A stretch of 64,000 nucleotides of DNA from Hibiscus mutabilis (Eukaryota; Streptophyta; Magnoliopsida; Malvales; Malvaceae). The DNA lies in the NCBI GenBank assembly GCA_019671005.1, contig CM033723.1:20599254-20663253 (forward strand), in the 5' to 3' direction. The notes under the pieces were generated by a model. The model was not told where the DNA came from, ran no database searches, and worked only from the letters and a program-made list of their open reading frames with translations. The translations under genes were made by a program, and so were the position numbers. Positions 22,593 through 33,838 of this stretch are shown piece by piece. The first letter of the stretch is position 1, and each line of letters starts with the position of its first letter.

Positions 22593-23464
22593 TGATACGA
22601 GCTTGAGAGGGGTCAAAATAATCATCTTGGAAAAGAAGTTGAAACTGCTTTGCAAGTCAGAAACATCAGTCAACTTGTGAAGCATTTTTGGATGGGATCC
22701 AGGCATTTATGGGTCAACATGTCTTCTTAAAACTTGTCCGGCTGTCAATTAGCTTTCCAATGCATCTTGAAATACCTCAATCGGACATCTGGATCTCAAG
22801 ATACGTCTATTTTAGCAAGGACAACGCATGCAGAAATTCCTATACGGGATTTTTAGATAATTACGAATTTTCAAGATTTTATTTGATTATTTGTAATTTA
22901 AATCAATATAGGATTCTGCAATATATATTAAGATCAGATTAATTTAATTAGAATTTTATATTTAGCATTTATTTATTATTAGAAGTTACTTATCTAATTA
23001 GGTGATTAGATTTTAGCATTTATTTATTGTATTTAATTCCTAAGTTTAGTAGGATTAGAACTTCTCCATGGCCTATATAAAGGAGGCTTCACCCACATTG
23101 TAATTCAGATTTGAATGATTAAATAAAATTGTCTTTTGAGTTCCAACTTGCAAGAACATTATCTTGTGTTTTAGAAGCAAATCGATTTTCAAGTTCTCCG
23201 GGATTTGTTGTTGAGGATCTTCACACTCCTGCTTGCCCGTACAAAAGCGTTTGGGAGGGTGGGTTAGAGCCGCTTGAGGTTGCTTGCTTAGATAATTGTG
23301 TCTAAGAGGGTGCCGAGGACAACTATCAATTCATCACGCCATCTCCACATATTCAAGCTTCCTCCATTGACGCCATCACCATAAGCAAATCTAAATTTTT
23401 AGATTTGTTTTTTATTTTGGTTTGTTTTGTTTTTCTCTTTATTCGAATTTGCCCTACTCTATCA
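22593..23464 (+). repeat. solo delta LTR with target duplication TTAGA
   Basis: 872 bp, TGATACGAGCTTGAGAGGG to CTCTATCA, flanked by TTAGA at 22588-22592 and 23465-23469. Distantly similar to alpha and beta LTRs. TATA-like CCTATATAAAGG near 23071. It keeps the double-hairpin block (23236-23255 and 23287-23306), with an altered first stem. Confidence 0.92.
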
Positions 23465-23858
23465 TTAGATTCAATTGAGAAAAAGGATTGAAGCTTGGAA
23501 AGAGGGCAAGAAAGAAGAAGAAAACAAGGAGGAAACCAATGAAGAAGAACAATTGGAGATTGTGGATGAATAATGAGTTGGAGTTGAAAATAAAAAGAAG
23601 GAAGGGGGAGAAGAAAAAGAGAATGAGAAGTAGATTTTATCTAACAATTCTTTTCCATCTATTCTTGATTTTTCGTTTTTACAAGTTGGTGAAATGATAA
23701 CTCCAAAAGACGTCCCGAATACATTACCAATCATGAAGACAATTCAGCATCCTCAATGTGTTAATGATGTTATTGATGAGAAATTCCCAAACGATGTGTC
23801 AAAAAAGTCCCTCATCACCAAGCAACCCTGCCCATCAAGATTGTCAAACATCATCCAT
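23465..23858 (+). pseudogene. E3 tail T2, first part
   Basis: Translates near its start as LRKRIEAWKEGKKEEENKEE, a charged, probably helical segment matching LRKKSIEAWKNEWAKNKPKEE in the tail of E6. Two adjacent stops near 23570 and a further stop break it. A later frame includes MITPKDVPNTLPIMK. No pol motif. Cut at 23859 by an alpha element and resumes at 25431. Confidence 0.55.
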
Positions 23859-25425
23859 TGATACGGAAGCCAGGATCTAAGAATTACCTCAAAATCTAGG
23901 AACCCTCTAAATCACAATTAATCTAGCAAACTCACTAATATGATCCGAGAAAACCCCAAACTCCACGTTCAGCAAACCGATAATAAAGCATAATCTTGAT
24001 GTAGAAAACGAGATAGGATGAATTTGACGGTGGCGGTGTTGGATAGATTTGTCCTTGGCACCCTCCTAATCGTAATTGAATAGGCAAACACCTGCAAATG
24101 GCACGAATCTCTCCGATGACTGGATGATGACGAGATAGATGTTGTAGGATATTTTGTCCTCGGCACCCTCTTAGACGCGATTATCTAAGCAAGCAACCTA
24201 AAGCGGCTCTAACCCACCCCTCCTAGACGCAATTTTACCTAGGCAAGCAAGAGTGTGAAGATGTTCTTCATCACAAGAACTTGACGAACTTACGTTGAAG
24301 AAGACTTCTTATACGAAAAATAACAAGGCAAATCTATCTACCTTGAAAATAAAATGGCCCATGGCCAAAGGGTTTTTTGTAACTCAAAACTTCATGATGT
24401 TCTTCTTATTAATGAAGCAAATATGCCTTTAAATAGACTACAAATAAAGAGTTCAACTTAAATTAGGAAAAGTAAACATAATAATAAAATAAATAAACAT
24501 ATTTTATCTAACCTAAAAAACTAATAAATAAATAACAAATCTAATCCTAAATCATCTAAATATCTTCATAAAGAATCCTAGATTAAATTTAAGTACAAAT
24601 AATCGATAAAATTATTGAAAATTCTTAATAAATAATATTTCCCGTAATAAATCCGTATAGAGATTTCTGCTCGCATAGTCTTCACTAAAATGGACATAAC
24701 TTGAGCTCCCGACATCAAATTGATGCGTTTCAAGATGCGTTGGAAATCTAAGAGACATACGAATATGTTTGAAGAAGACATGTAGACTCAGAAGTGCCCG
24801 GATCCCATCCGAAAATTCGATGTAAGTCGGCTGAAATTCCAAACTTATAAAACAGCTTCAACTCTTTGGCTACAATGCATCATTTTAGCCCCCCATACAT
24901 GTATCATTCTCCCCCTGTTGAAAACGATTTGTCCCGAATCTTAAGATTTGTTGATCACAACCTTCAAGTCTCTTGAGATGTCTCCAAGAATGAAATGTTA
25001 AAACTAGGATCTATATAGAGAATTATATATTTTTTTTTCTCAACTACTAAAAAACAGTAAAAGATAATTGTTTTAAACACCTAAACCAAGGCTCTGATTA
25101 CCAATTGATGCGGAAGCCAGGATCCAAGAATTACCTCAAAATCTAGGAACCCTCTAGATCACAATTAATCTAGCAAACTCACTAATATGATCCGAGAAAA
25201 CCCCAAATTCCACGTTCAACAAACCGATAATAAAGCATGATCTTGATGTAGAAAACGAGATAGAATGAATTTAACGATGGCGGTGTTGGATAGATTTGTC
25301 CTTGGCACCCTCCTAATCGCAATTGAATAGACAAACACCTGCAAGTCGGCTGAAATTCCATACTTATAAAACAGCTTCAACTCTTTGGCTACAATGCATC
25401 ATTTTAGCCCCCCATACATGTATCA
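23859..25425 (-). mobile_element. alpha mini-element, minus strand, TSD TCCAT
   Basis: Flanked by TCCAT at 23854-23858 and 25426-25430. On the minus strand: a 5' LTR of only 320 bp (25106-25425) with a large internal deletion, a 199-bp internal region (24907-25105) with primer site TGGTAATCAGAGCC and purine tract, and a full 3' LTR of 1048 bp (23859-24906). This confirms the alpha family as real mobile units with about 0.2 kb of internal DNA. Confidence 0.93.
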
Positions 25426-25430
25426 TCCAT

Positions 25431-25997
25431 GGTTTGCAATTTCTTTCCATTTTGTTTTAAGTTTCTCTTTCTCTAACTTTGGTTTGTTTTGCAGCAAAAT
25501 GATTCACCTACATGGAGTAATGCTATCAATTGGTGATGACAAGTTTGTTTGCCATTTTGAGATTGGTTGGAGTGTCAAATTCAAGACTAAACTTCAATCG
25601 TTCATTTTGCCAAAGAAAGATCAACTTAAGGATGTAAAGAGGGAACTATCCATCTATTCTAAAGAAATCATTCGAAAAGGTACAAGAGCAAGGAAAGTTG
25701 GCATAAATCATAAGGATCTGTTCGTGAAAAGATTTGAAGCAATGACGAAAGATCATGCTTTTACCAACCATCATGATGGATCAAAGAGAGAAGTTGAAAA
25801 GTTGCGTACCTTCACGAAAGGTCATGATGTTTCGGACCAAGGAGTGATTCAAAGGACAAGTTTTGTTCCCAAATAGGCGTGACATTTCCAAAAGAGGATT
25901 CCAAAGAGATTGTGCCTATTCGGAGAAGGATGAACTGAGAAGATTGAAACTTCACTTGGGAGAAGAAGTGAGAATTTGTCCACTCTAACAACAAAGA
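25431..25997 (+). pseudogene. E3 tail T2, second part
   Basis: Open from about 25431 to 25876. It encodes a basic, lysine-rich segment (for example KTKLQSFILPKKDQLKDVKR and GTRARKVGINHKDLFVKRF) ending TSFVPK. The T-rich stretch before TTTTGCAG at about 25490 looks like a plant 3' splice site. I recognise no domain. After the E4 insertion the element ends with codons DLRTNRQKEG at the polypurine tract. It could be an accessory protein of this non-autonomous family or drifted sequence. Confidence 0.45.
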
Positions 25998-27145
25998 TGA
26001 TACATGCATGAGCGGGGTCAAATTACTAATATTGGACAAGAAGTTGAATTTGTTCGATGCAAACAATAAAAGCCAAAACAATGCACGCATAGGAGGTCAA
26101 AAACGATGCATCTTGGACAAGAACTTGAATCTGTTTGTGAAGTCCGGAAAGTCTCCCAAATTGCGACGAGTTTTCGGATGGGATCCGGGCATTTCTGAGT
26201 CAAGTTGTATTCTGACAAATTGTCCGTCATTCAGTTACCTTTCCAACTTAACTTGAAACGTGTCAATCGGACATCAGGAACTCAAGATACGTCCAATTTA
26301 CTGAAGACTGATCATGCAGAAAACTGGATACGGGATTATTACGGGATTTTGTAAAATTCAGCCCAAAAGCTAACATATAAGGCTTTGGACGAATTAAACT
26401 TAGCCCAATATATTTATTATCATTTAAATTGATGTTTTTATGGTTTTATATACTTTAGGAACCAGCCACCCAGCCCTTATTAGCTTATCACTTGCCTTAT
26501 CACTTTATTCCTTGCCACAAAAGCATAAGGAATTTAAAGGCTGTTATTTTATTATTATTTTTAATTAGATTAGGTTTTCCTTGTTTTAGTAGAAGTTAAA
26601 TTACTTTTTCTATCCTTCACCTATAAAAGGATGAAGCCTCCATCATTGTAACACAGATTTTCTTTGATTTATGAAATATTTAGTGAGTTTGTTTTTGCAA
26701 GTGCTGATTACTTGTGCCTTCGAAGTCTTCTTCAACATAAGTTCGACGAGTTCTTGTGAGGGAGATCATCTTCACACTCTTGCTTGCCTAGATAATCGTG
26801 TCTAGGAGGGTGGGTTAGAGCCGCTTGAGGTTGCTTGCTTAGATAATTGAGTATAAGAGGGTGCCGATGACAAAATATCCTACAACATCTATCTCGTCAT
26901 CATCCATTCATCGGAGAGATTCGTGCCGTTTGCAGGTGTTTGCCTATTCAATTGCGATTAGGAGGGTGCCAAGGACAAATCTATCCAACACCGCCACCAT
27001 CAAATTCATCCTATCTCGTTTTTTACATCAAGATCATGCTTTATTATCAGTTTGCTGAACGTAGAGTTTGGGGTTTTCTCGGATCATATTAGTGAGTTCG
27101 CTAGATTAATTGGGATCTAGAGGGTTCCTAGATTTTGAGATAATT
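25998..27145 (+). repeat. E4 left arm: beta/alpha chimeric LTR
   Basis: beta sequence with TATAAAAGG near 26623 and the first hairpin block, then at about 26850-26880 it passes into alpha R/U5 sequence (ACAAAATATCCTACAACATC). It stops at GAGATAATT before the alpha LTR end. The order beta then alpha is the reverse of the E1 LTR. Confidence 0.82.
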
Positions 27146-27158
27146 CTCTGATACCAAA

Positions 27159-28363
27159 TGATAGAGTAGCGCAATCTTGGATTTGGAAGCCTTCAATCAA
27201 GTTGATGCAAGCACTAGGAGCTCTAGACTCAATCAAGAAAAATATGGGCAGATCTGAAAATTCAAGAGAAAAGAGAAGGACTTTTCTTGAAAATTTCAGA
27301 TTCGAGGCTGGAAATTTAAAGAAAAAAAGACAAGATGAAGGATTAGATGATAAGAAATAAGAATATAAATAAAAAGATGAAAAAAGATTAAGAAAAAGAT
27401 AGGTAAAACAAATCTGAAAATTCCAGCTTTGTTTATGGAATTATGGAAGATGGTGTGAAGGTTGAAGATGAAGATGGCTTGCGAATTGTTGATGTTGTTT
27501 TGTCCTCGGCACCCTCTTAGACTCAATTATCTAAGCAAGCAACCTCAAGCGGCTCTAACCCACCTTCCTAGACGCAATTATCTAGGCAAGCAAGAGTGTG
27601 AAGATGATCTCCCTCACAAGAACTCGTCGAACTTATGTTGAAGAAGACTTCGAAGGCACAAGTAATCAGTACTTGCAAAAACAAACTCACCAAATATTTT
27701 ATAAATCAAAGAAAATCTGTGTTACAATGATGGAGGCTTCATCCTTTTATAGGTGAAGGATAGACAAAGTAATTTAACTTCTACTAAAACAAGGAAAACC
27801 TAATCTAATTAAAAATAATAATAAAATAACAGCCTTTAAATTCCTTGTGCTTGTGTGGCAAGGAATAAAGTGATAAGGCAAGTGATAAGCTGATTAGGGC
27901 TAGGTGGCTGGTTCCTAAAGTATATAAAACCCTAAAAACATCAATCTAAATGATAATAAATATATTGGGCTAAGTTTAATTCGTCCAAAGCCTTATATGT
28001 TAGCTTTTGGGCTAAATTTGACAAAATCCCGTATCCAGTTTTTTGCATGCGCAGTCTTCAGTAAATTGGAAATGTCTTGAGTTCATGATGTCCGATTGAC
28101 GCGTTTCAAGATGCGTTGGAAAGGTAACTGAATGGGGACAATCTTTTAGAAGACAACTTGACTCAGAAATGCCCGGATCCCATCCGAAAACTCGTCACAA
28201 TTTGGGTGACTTTCCGGACTTCACAAACAGATTCAATTTCTTGTCCAAGATGCATCGTTTTTGACCTCCTATGCGTGCATTGTTTTGGCTTTTATTGTTT
28301 GTATCGAACAAATTCAACTTCTTGTCCAATATTAGTAATTTGACCCCGCTCATGCATGTATCA
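27159..28363 (-). repeat. E4 right arm: beta LTR, minus strand
   Basis: 1205 bp, read on the minus strand from TGATACATGCATGAGCGG to CTACTCTATCA, with the primer-site sequence immediately beyond its 3' end (27146-27156). Close to the LTRs of E5 and E10. Confidence 0.9.
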
Positions 28364-28410
28364 AAAGAGGTGTCTATTGAAGAATGCTTTTGATTTGAGG
28401 ACAAATCGCC

Positions 28411-28426
28411 AAAAAGAAGGGGAGGA
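28411..28426 (+). other. E3 polypurine tract
   Basis: AAAAAGAAGGGGAGGA directly before the 3' LTR. It primes plus-strand DNA synthesis. It doubles as codons: the frame reads DLRTNRQKEGEDD across it, as in other elements here. Confidence 0.8.
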
Positions 28427-29011
28427 TGATAGAATCCTAATCAGCATCAACTTTCTCCATAATGTGATCACACCATTGAAAATCCTCAAGGCTGATTCTA
28501 AGGGAGTTCTACCTTACTTCATCTTTTATTATCTTCTTTATGCATTATATAATGTTATAAGCATGCTTTTGCATATTAGGAAATACTTGAAGATCATATG
28601 TTATCATTTATTTGCATAATATATGATATTCATGCATAACCTGTGATCCACATCTTTACTTAGTTTCTACCTATTTAAGTATGTTTGCATTGCATTGCAT
28701 CTATATACTTAAGCATGCATCTTATTATAACTTTATATGAGCTCACACATAGTATAATGTTCTTTTATAGGTACTATGGATGAAAGCATAAGCTCGAGAT
28801 AACTCAAAGACCTCAGAAGGAGCTTAATTATCTCAAAGAGTTTAAGGGCAGCTTGGAACAGCTCAAGGACTTCACTAGGAGCTCGGATTAGCTCAAAACC
28901 ACAAGGACTGCTTGGATCAGCTCAAAAACAAAGGAAAGCATTCTAAGAGAGCTCACAAGCTTAAAAGGACTAGCTCACCTAGCTAAAGGTAGCGCAAGAA
29001 AGCTCAAAACA
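28427..29011 (+). repeat. E3 3' LTR, truncated
   Basis: TGATAGAATCCTAATCAGC, matching the 5' LTR with small differences, through the start of the AGCT array to AGCTCAAAACA. There a different sequence starts (29012). About the last 830 bp of the LTR are missing; a 57-bp epsilon-like scrap appears at 32563. Confidence 0.82.
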
Positions 29012-32000
29012 TGTAACGCCCTGATTTTGGGCTTAGGAGTTTTGGGGAACGGTTTAGTCAATTTAGTGGATCGGGATTAGAGATTCGAGTCGGATTCGGG
29101 ATTTAAATTGGATTAAATATTTTTATTGAAGATAAAAATATGGGAAAATAGTCTAAAATGATTATTAAATATATAAATGATTTTGGTAAAAACAATTTTG
29201 GAAAATGAAATTCGGAAATGGGACATTTTGGGTTAGTGACCAAAATGCAAGTTTGCAAAACTATTTTTAGTGACTGTTTTGAAAATGGGTCAAAACTTTG
29301 AATCTTTAAGGAGATATTAATCCAAAAAGGGTTTTATCAGATTTCTCCCTTTAATTAACTATTTTTAATTAAGTTTTAAGAGGTATAAATAAGGAGAGAA
29401 TTAATTAAACACAATGAAGGCTTTTAAAAGAATTTCACGTAACTAATTTTGTAACTTCTTTTCTCCCAAATTCTCCCTAGCCAAACATATTTTCCAGCTT
29501 CAATTTCTTCAGGTAAAATTAGGATTTCAAAGAGTTTTTGATTTCCAATTGATTTCTAAAGCTTTTACATCAAATACTTATTATTTCTACCTTGATTTTC
29601 ATGGTTTATAAAGCAATTAAGGGGAGAAATCAGCATTGGATGTAAGGATTCGTTCTTCTCCTCTAATGAAAGGTTCTTTATTGAAACTCCTAAGTTCTTG
29701 ATCCATTTTATATGATTTGTATTGGGTTTTGATAAATTAAACTCGGATTTATGGTTTAATTGATGATTTATGATGAAAAATTGTGGAAATTCGTAGTGAT
29801 CTGTTTTTGCTGAGTTAATGATTGGTTTATACCTTGATTTTGATGTTTAATATGATAATGAAGTGAGTTTTGATGATAGAATCCCGGAATCTATTGAATC
29901 TCTAGTTTGGTAGTTAAGAGATTTTGAGGTGTTGAGGTTAGTTTTTTGTTGTTGGAGGTATAAGGTTGTTTTAGGTTGCTGTTTTGATGTTAATTGATGT
30001 TATTTGAAAGTTGAGATTCGTAGTTCTAGGCTGGGTTGAGGTTTTTGGTGAATCGATGATGTTTTTGGGTGTTAAGATAGAGTGTTGTGGAGGGCTATAG
30101 TTGGGTGCTGTTAATTGTTGTGTTGCTGTGAGTTTGGATGCATTGTATGCATTGGATTCTCTGTTATGATGTGTTTGAAACAGGGGAAAGTAGTTCGGAA
30201 GCGAATCTTGGTGTTGAGGAGTTGCCGAAGGCTTGATTTGACATCAACAAGGAAGGCGATTGCTTTGTCGGTGAGTGAAATGGATAAGAATGGCTTTTCA
30301 AAGATTTGAAAAGGTTTAATGGGAGTCTAGACTAGGCTTGATACGCTGGTCTAAGACTCGAAAGTAAGTAAAGTGGATTTCTCTCTCTCGGTTTCAGTTG
30401 GCAAATGATTTATGAATGCACTTGTTAAATGATTGTTTACCTCCTATTTTATGCATGGAATGAGCATGGTTTAATGCTAGGAATTGATATGAAATGATGT
30501 TAGACGCATTTGGAAAGTAATGCATGATTTCAAAGAATATTATGAACATGGTTTATGCATGGTTTAGTGCATGTTAAAGTGATTTGATTAATGCATAAGA
30601 AAACAGTGAGGTATGTTTATAAAAGTGAATTATATTGGCAAGTGATGAAATGGAAATGTTATCGGATATAATTGGTTGGCCATAGGATTTAAAGTGCACT
30701 ATAATAAGTCGTCCATGATTGTAGAGGTGGTACGAGAGGTACTTACTCTGATCATGTGAACCCCGATGTTAGTTGAGGTGGCATTTAGATGGCATTTACT
30801 CCAGCTATGGGCTGTAGAGGTGGTGCGTCGAATGTGTTTAATCTGCATTGGAGGATTAGCCTTGGTAGTGTAGAGGTGGTGCATGTGTTGCACGACTCTA
30901 TGCCATTGAGCTGAAGAGATTGTGAGATCTCTTGGAAATCCATGTATCCGATGTTACCGATGTTAATGATGGTTTTATGGAAATGTTGTTGTTGAGATGG
31001 ATCACTTGTAAGCCAATATAATGTTTTAAATGTATCATGTTGATGGATTGATTTGGAATAAAGTGTTTACACATGTTTTACTCCTTAAGCTTTGCATATA
31101 GGATGTTATGCATGGGAAAGGCTTAAGTAGAGGGAATTGCATATGAGATTTGGAATCCATGATACATGTTGCATGTGGTTTAACATGCTGATTTTGTAAA
31201 GACTAAGTGCATGTTTTGAAAGAATTGCATGATTGTTTTGAAATGGATTTTAATTGCATTGGATGATGGTTTGTATTTTGAGCATTCCTCATTAAGCAAT
31301 GATTGCTTACGCTCTCTTTTATCATCAATGCAGATTGATTGAATGCAAGTGGCCTAACAAGCAAGGAGGAAATTCCAAGACTTGATTTACCAAAGTATGT
31401 TTGGGTTTTAAAGTAGTAATAAAGGCAATGTGGCTTAAATGTTGTTGGGAGGGTTTCAGTGGTTACTTCTCCGTTTGAGCAAGTTTATATTGTTGCTTTG
31501 GACTTGTGATAAGCTTGGTTTGTTGGATTTTGCACATAGTTCATGCATTGGTTGCTTGAGTATTAGGAAGCATGCCTATAGTTTACCTCTGAAGCATGAT
31601 GATTGTTTCTTGATGTTTGGTTTATGGTAGTTGATGGTAAATGACCAATGATGATGTTATTTGATTGTTAGAAGAATGCTTAAGTGTTAGAATTCCAAAA
31701 CGAGGCTAAAAACCAGCAAATTTTAACGTTTCAGGTTAGGGCATATCGATACGCCTGTTCCCGTATCAATACAAGTAAGTGTTTCTAGGCACAGCGTATC
31801 GACACATGGGAGATCGTATCGATACGGGTAAGCACATTTTCAGGCTTAGCATATCGATACACGGGTGACCGTATTGATACGGTTTTGAGCTACTGGAATC
31901 CAGAATTTTGAGAAAGCTCAGGTGTATCGATACACTTGCCCGCGTATCGATACATGCCGTGGTTAAGTTAGTTAAAAGTGTGTTTTAAGGTTTCTGTTTT

Positions 32001-32562
32001 CTCTCGTTTTAGTCCCTAGTGATATACATGCAATTAAATGAGTTTGAATGATCGTTTTGACTTGAAATTTCACCAGTATGCATGTAATTGGTTTAATTGA
32101 GGATTGGTAACTTTAGTTATGAAAGTGGCCCTTCGAAATAATGGAAATTACAGTTGGGTCCCTGGGTGTTATGTATGCAATTGGATGAGTTCGGATGATC
32201 ATTTTAAGTTGAAATTTGGCATGTATGCTTGTAACCTGACAAATCGAAGATTGGTAAAGCAAATTACAAGTTAACCCTTATAGATTTTTAGATTTACGTT
32301 TTGGTCCCTATTATTGTAAAGTGGCCAATTGGATATCAATTCGATGCCTGATTGGGTTGGGTTTTCACTCGTTGTTTGTATGTACATGTAGGGTAATAAC
32401 CAGCATCTAGATAAGATAAAAGAAAAAAAAATGGTCGTATTTTCAGAGTTGTCTTCACGGTTTACTTCGGTAAACTTAATGTAGCTCGAGATATGTCCAA
32501 ATTATCAAAGGAAGTGCAGGCTGGAATTTTGTGCAAGAAATTACAACTTTTCACTCAAATGT
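29012..32562 (+). repeat. noncoding insertion, probable long LTR, unassigned
   Basis: Starts TGTAACGCCCTGATTTTGGGC, which resembles the TGTAAC start of long LTRs in the Tekay/Del chromoviruses (from memory). A TATA box TATAAATA is at 29384-29391, then intron-rich-looking T/G sequence and a GTAGAGGTGGT phrase repeated at 30722, 30817 and 30874. No conserved protein frame. A matching 3' end (..GTTACA) is not found. From about 32400 it changes to a scrap like the iota LTR (GTGCAGGCTGGAATTTT). The left flank AAACA has no partner on the right. Confidence 0.45.
31744..31953 (+). repeat. four pairs of TATCGATAC palindromes
   Basis: Eight copies of TATCGATAC or a one-base variant start at 31744, 31764, 31797, 31817, 31852, 31872, 31925 and 31945. 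Every pair is spaced exactly 20 bp, while spacing between pairs varies (33, 35 and 53 bp). Sequence between the boxes is not conserved except for a C/G-rich tendency. No known function assigned. Confidence 0.8.
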
Positions 32563-32619
32563 TTATGTGCCAAAACCATTTGGAGGGAGACTCAATTTTG
32601 GCTGAACAAGCACCATGCC
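32563..32619 (+). repeat. epsilon-like LTR scrap, target of E5
   Basis: GCCAAAACCATTTGGAGGG and what follows resembles epsilon LTR sequence near 20850-20930. It continues at 37216-37229 on the other side of E5, where E6 cuts it. Confidence 0.55.
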
Positions 32620-33838
32620 TGATAGAGTAGCGCAATCTTGGATTTGGAAGCCTTCAATCAAGTTGTTGCAAGAACTAGGAGCTCTAGACTCAATCAAGGA
32701 AGTTTGGGCAGATCTGAAAATTCAAGAGATTTTCTTGAAATTTTCTTGAAATTTTCAAATTCGAGGCTGGAAAATTAAAGAAAGAAAGACAAGATGAAGG
32801 ATTATATGATAAGAATAAGAATATAAATAAAAAGATTAAAAAAGATTGTGAAAGAGATAAGTAAAACAAATCTAAAAATTTCAGCTTTGTTTATGGAATT
32901 ATGGAAGATGGTGTGAAGGTTGAAGATGAAGATGGCTTGCGAATTGTTGATGTTGTTTTGTCCTCGGCACCCTCTTAGACTCAATTATCTAAGCAAGCAA
33001 CCTCAAGTGGCTCTAATCCACCCTCCTAGACACGATTATCTAGGCAAGCAAGAGTGTGAAGATGATCTCCCTCACAAGAACTCGTCGAACTTATGTTGAA
33101 GAAGAGTTCGAAGGCACAAGTAATCAGCACTTGCAAAAACAAACTCACTAAATATTTTATAAATCAAAGAAAATCTGTCTTACAATGATGGATGCTTCAT
33201 CCTTTTATAGGTGATGGATAGAAAAAGTAATTTAACTTCTACTAAAACAACAAAAACATAATCTAATTAAAAATAATAATAATAATAATAATAACAGCCT
33301 TTAAACTCCTTGCGCTTGTGTGGCAAGGAATAGGGTGATAAGGCAAGTCATAAGCTGATAAGGGCTGGGTGGCTGGTTCCTAAAGTATATAAAACCCTAA
33401 AAACATCAATTTAAATGATAATAAATATATTGGGCTAAGTTTAATTCGTCCAAGGCCTTACATGTTAGCTTTTGGGCTGAATTTTACAAGATCTCGTAAT
33501 AATCTCGTATCCAGTTTTCTGCATGCGCAGTCTTTAGTAAATTTGACGTACCTTAAGTTTTCGATGTCCGACTGACGCGTTTCAAGATGCGTTGGAAAGG
33601 TAACTGAATGACGGACAATTTTTTAGGTCAACTCGACCCAGAAATGCCTGGATCCCATCCGAGAACTCGTTGCAAGTTGGCTGACTTTCTAGACTTCACA
33701 AACAGATTCAGTTTCTTGTCCAAGATGCATCGTTTTTGACCTCCTATGCATGCATTGTTTTGGCCTTTATTGTTTGCATCGAACAAATTCATCTTCTTGT
33801 CCAATATGAGTAATTTAACCCCGCTCTTGCATGTATCA
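32620..33838 (-). repeat. E5 3' LTR (beta)
   Basis: 1219 bp, starting on the minus strand TGATACATGCAAGAGCGG and ending CTACTCTATCA. Its TATAAAAGG is near 33204. The T1 reading frame continues about 210 bp into it. Confidence 0.9.

Larger units (their letters stand above)
25998..28363. mobile_element. E4: insertion with two LTRs in inverted orientation, TSD AAAGA
   Basis: Begins TGATACATGCATGAGCGGG and ends with the reverse complement CCGCTCATGCATGTATCA. It is flanked by perfect AAAGA at 25993-25997 and 28364-28368. The left arm (25998-27145) is a plus-strand LTR, beta in its first about 850 bp and alpha after that, lacking its last about 25 bp. The right arm (27159-28363) is a minus-strand beta LTR. 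Between them lies only CTCTGATACCA, the reverse complement of the primer site of the right LTR. Both outer ends are U3 starts. E3 sequence is continuous across it. Confidence 0.88.
20086..29011 (+). mobile_element. E3: epsilon element, gag-less and pol-less
   Basis: 5' LTR 20086-21494, internal 21495-28426, 3' LTR from 28427, cut at 29011. The internal region has a primer site, leader, broken protease and tail T2, and ends DLRTNRQKEG at the polypurine tract. Three insertions interrupt it: solo delta LTR, minus-strand alpha mini-element, and inverted-LTR unit E4. With them removed, about 2.1 kb of internal DNA remains. It has no gag, RT, RNase H or integrase. Confidence 0.75.

Noticed and set aside
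25385..25430. ATG at 25385 as the start of the E3 tail protein
   Set aside because: It lies in the inserted alpha LTR; host E3 sequence only begins at about 25426, so the first residues are an artefact of the insertion.
30115..30309. Short basic open frame in the 29012-32562 insertion
   Set aside because: About 65 codons, no homologous copy in the window, no motif; within the expected length of chance frames here.
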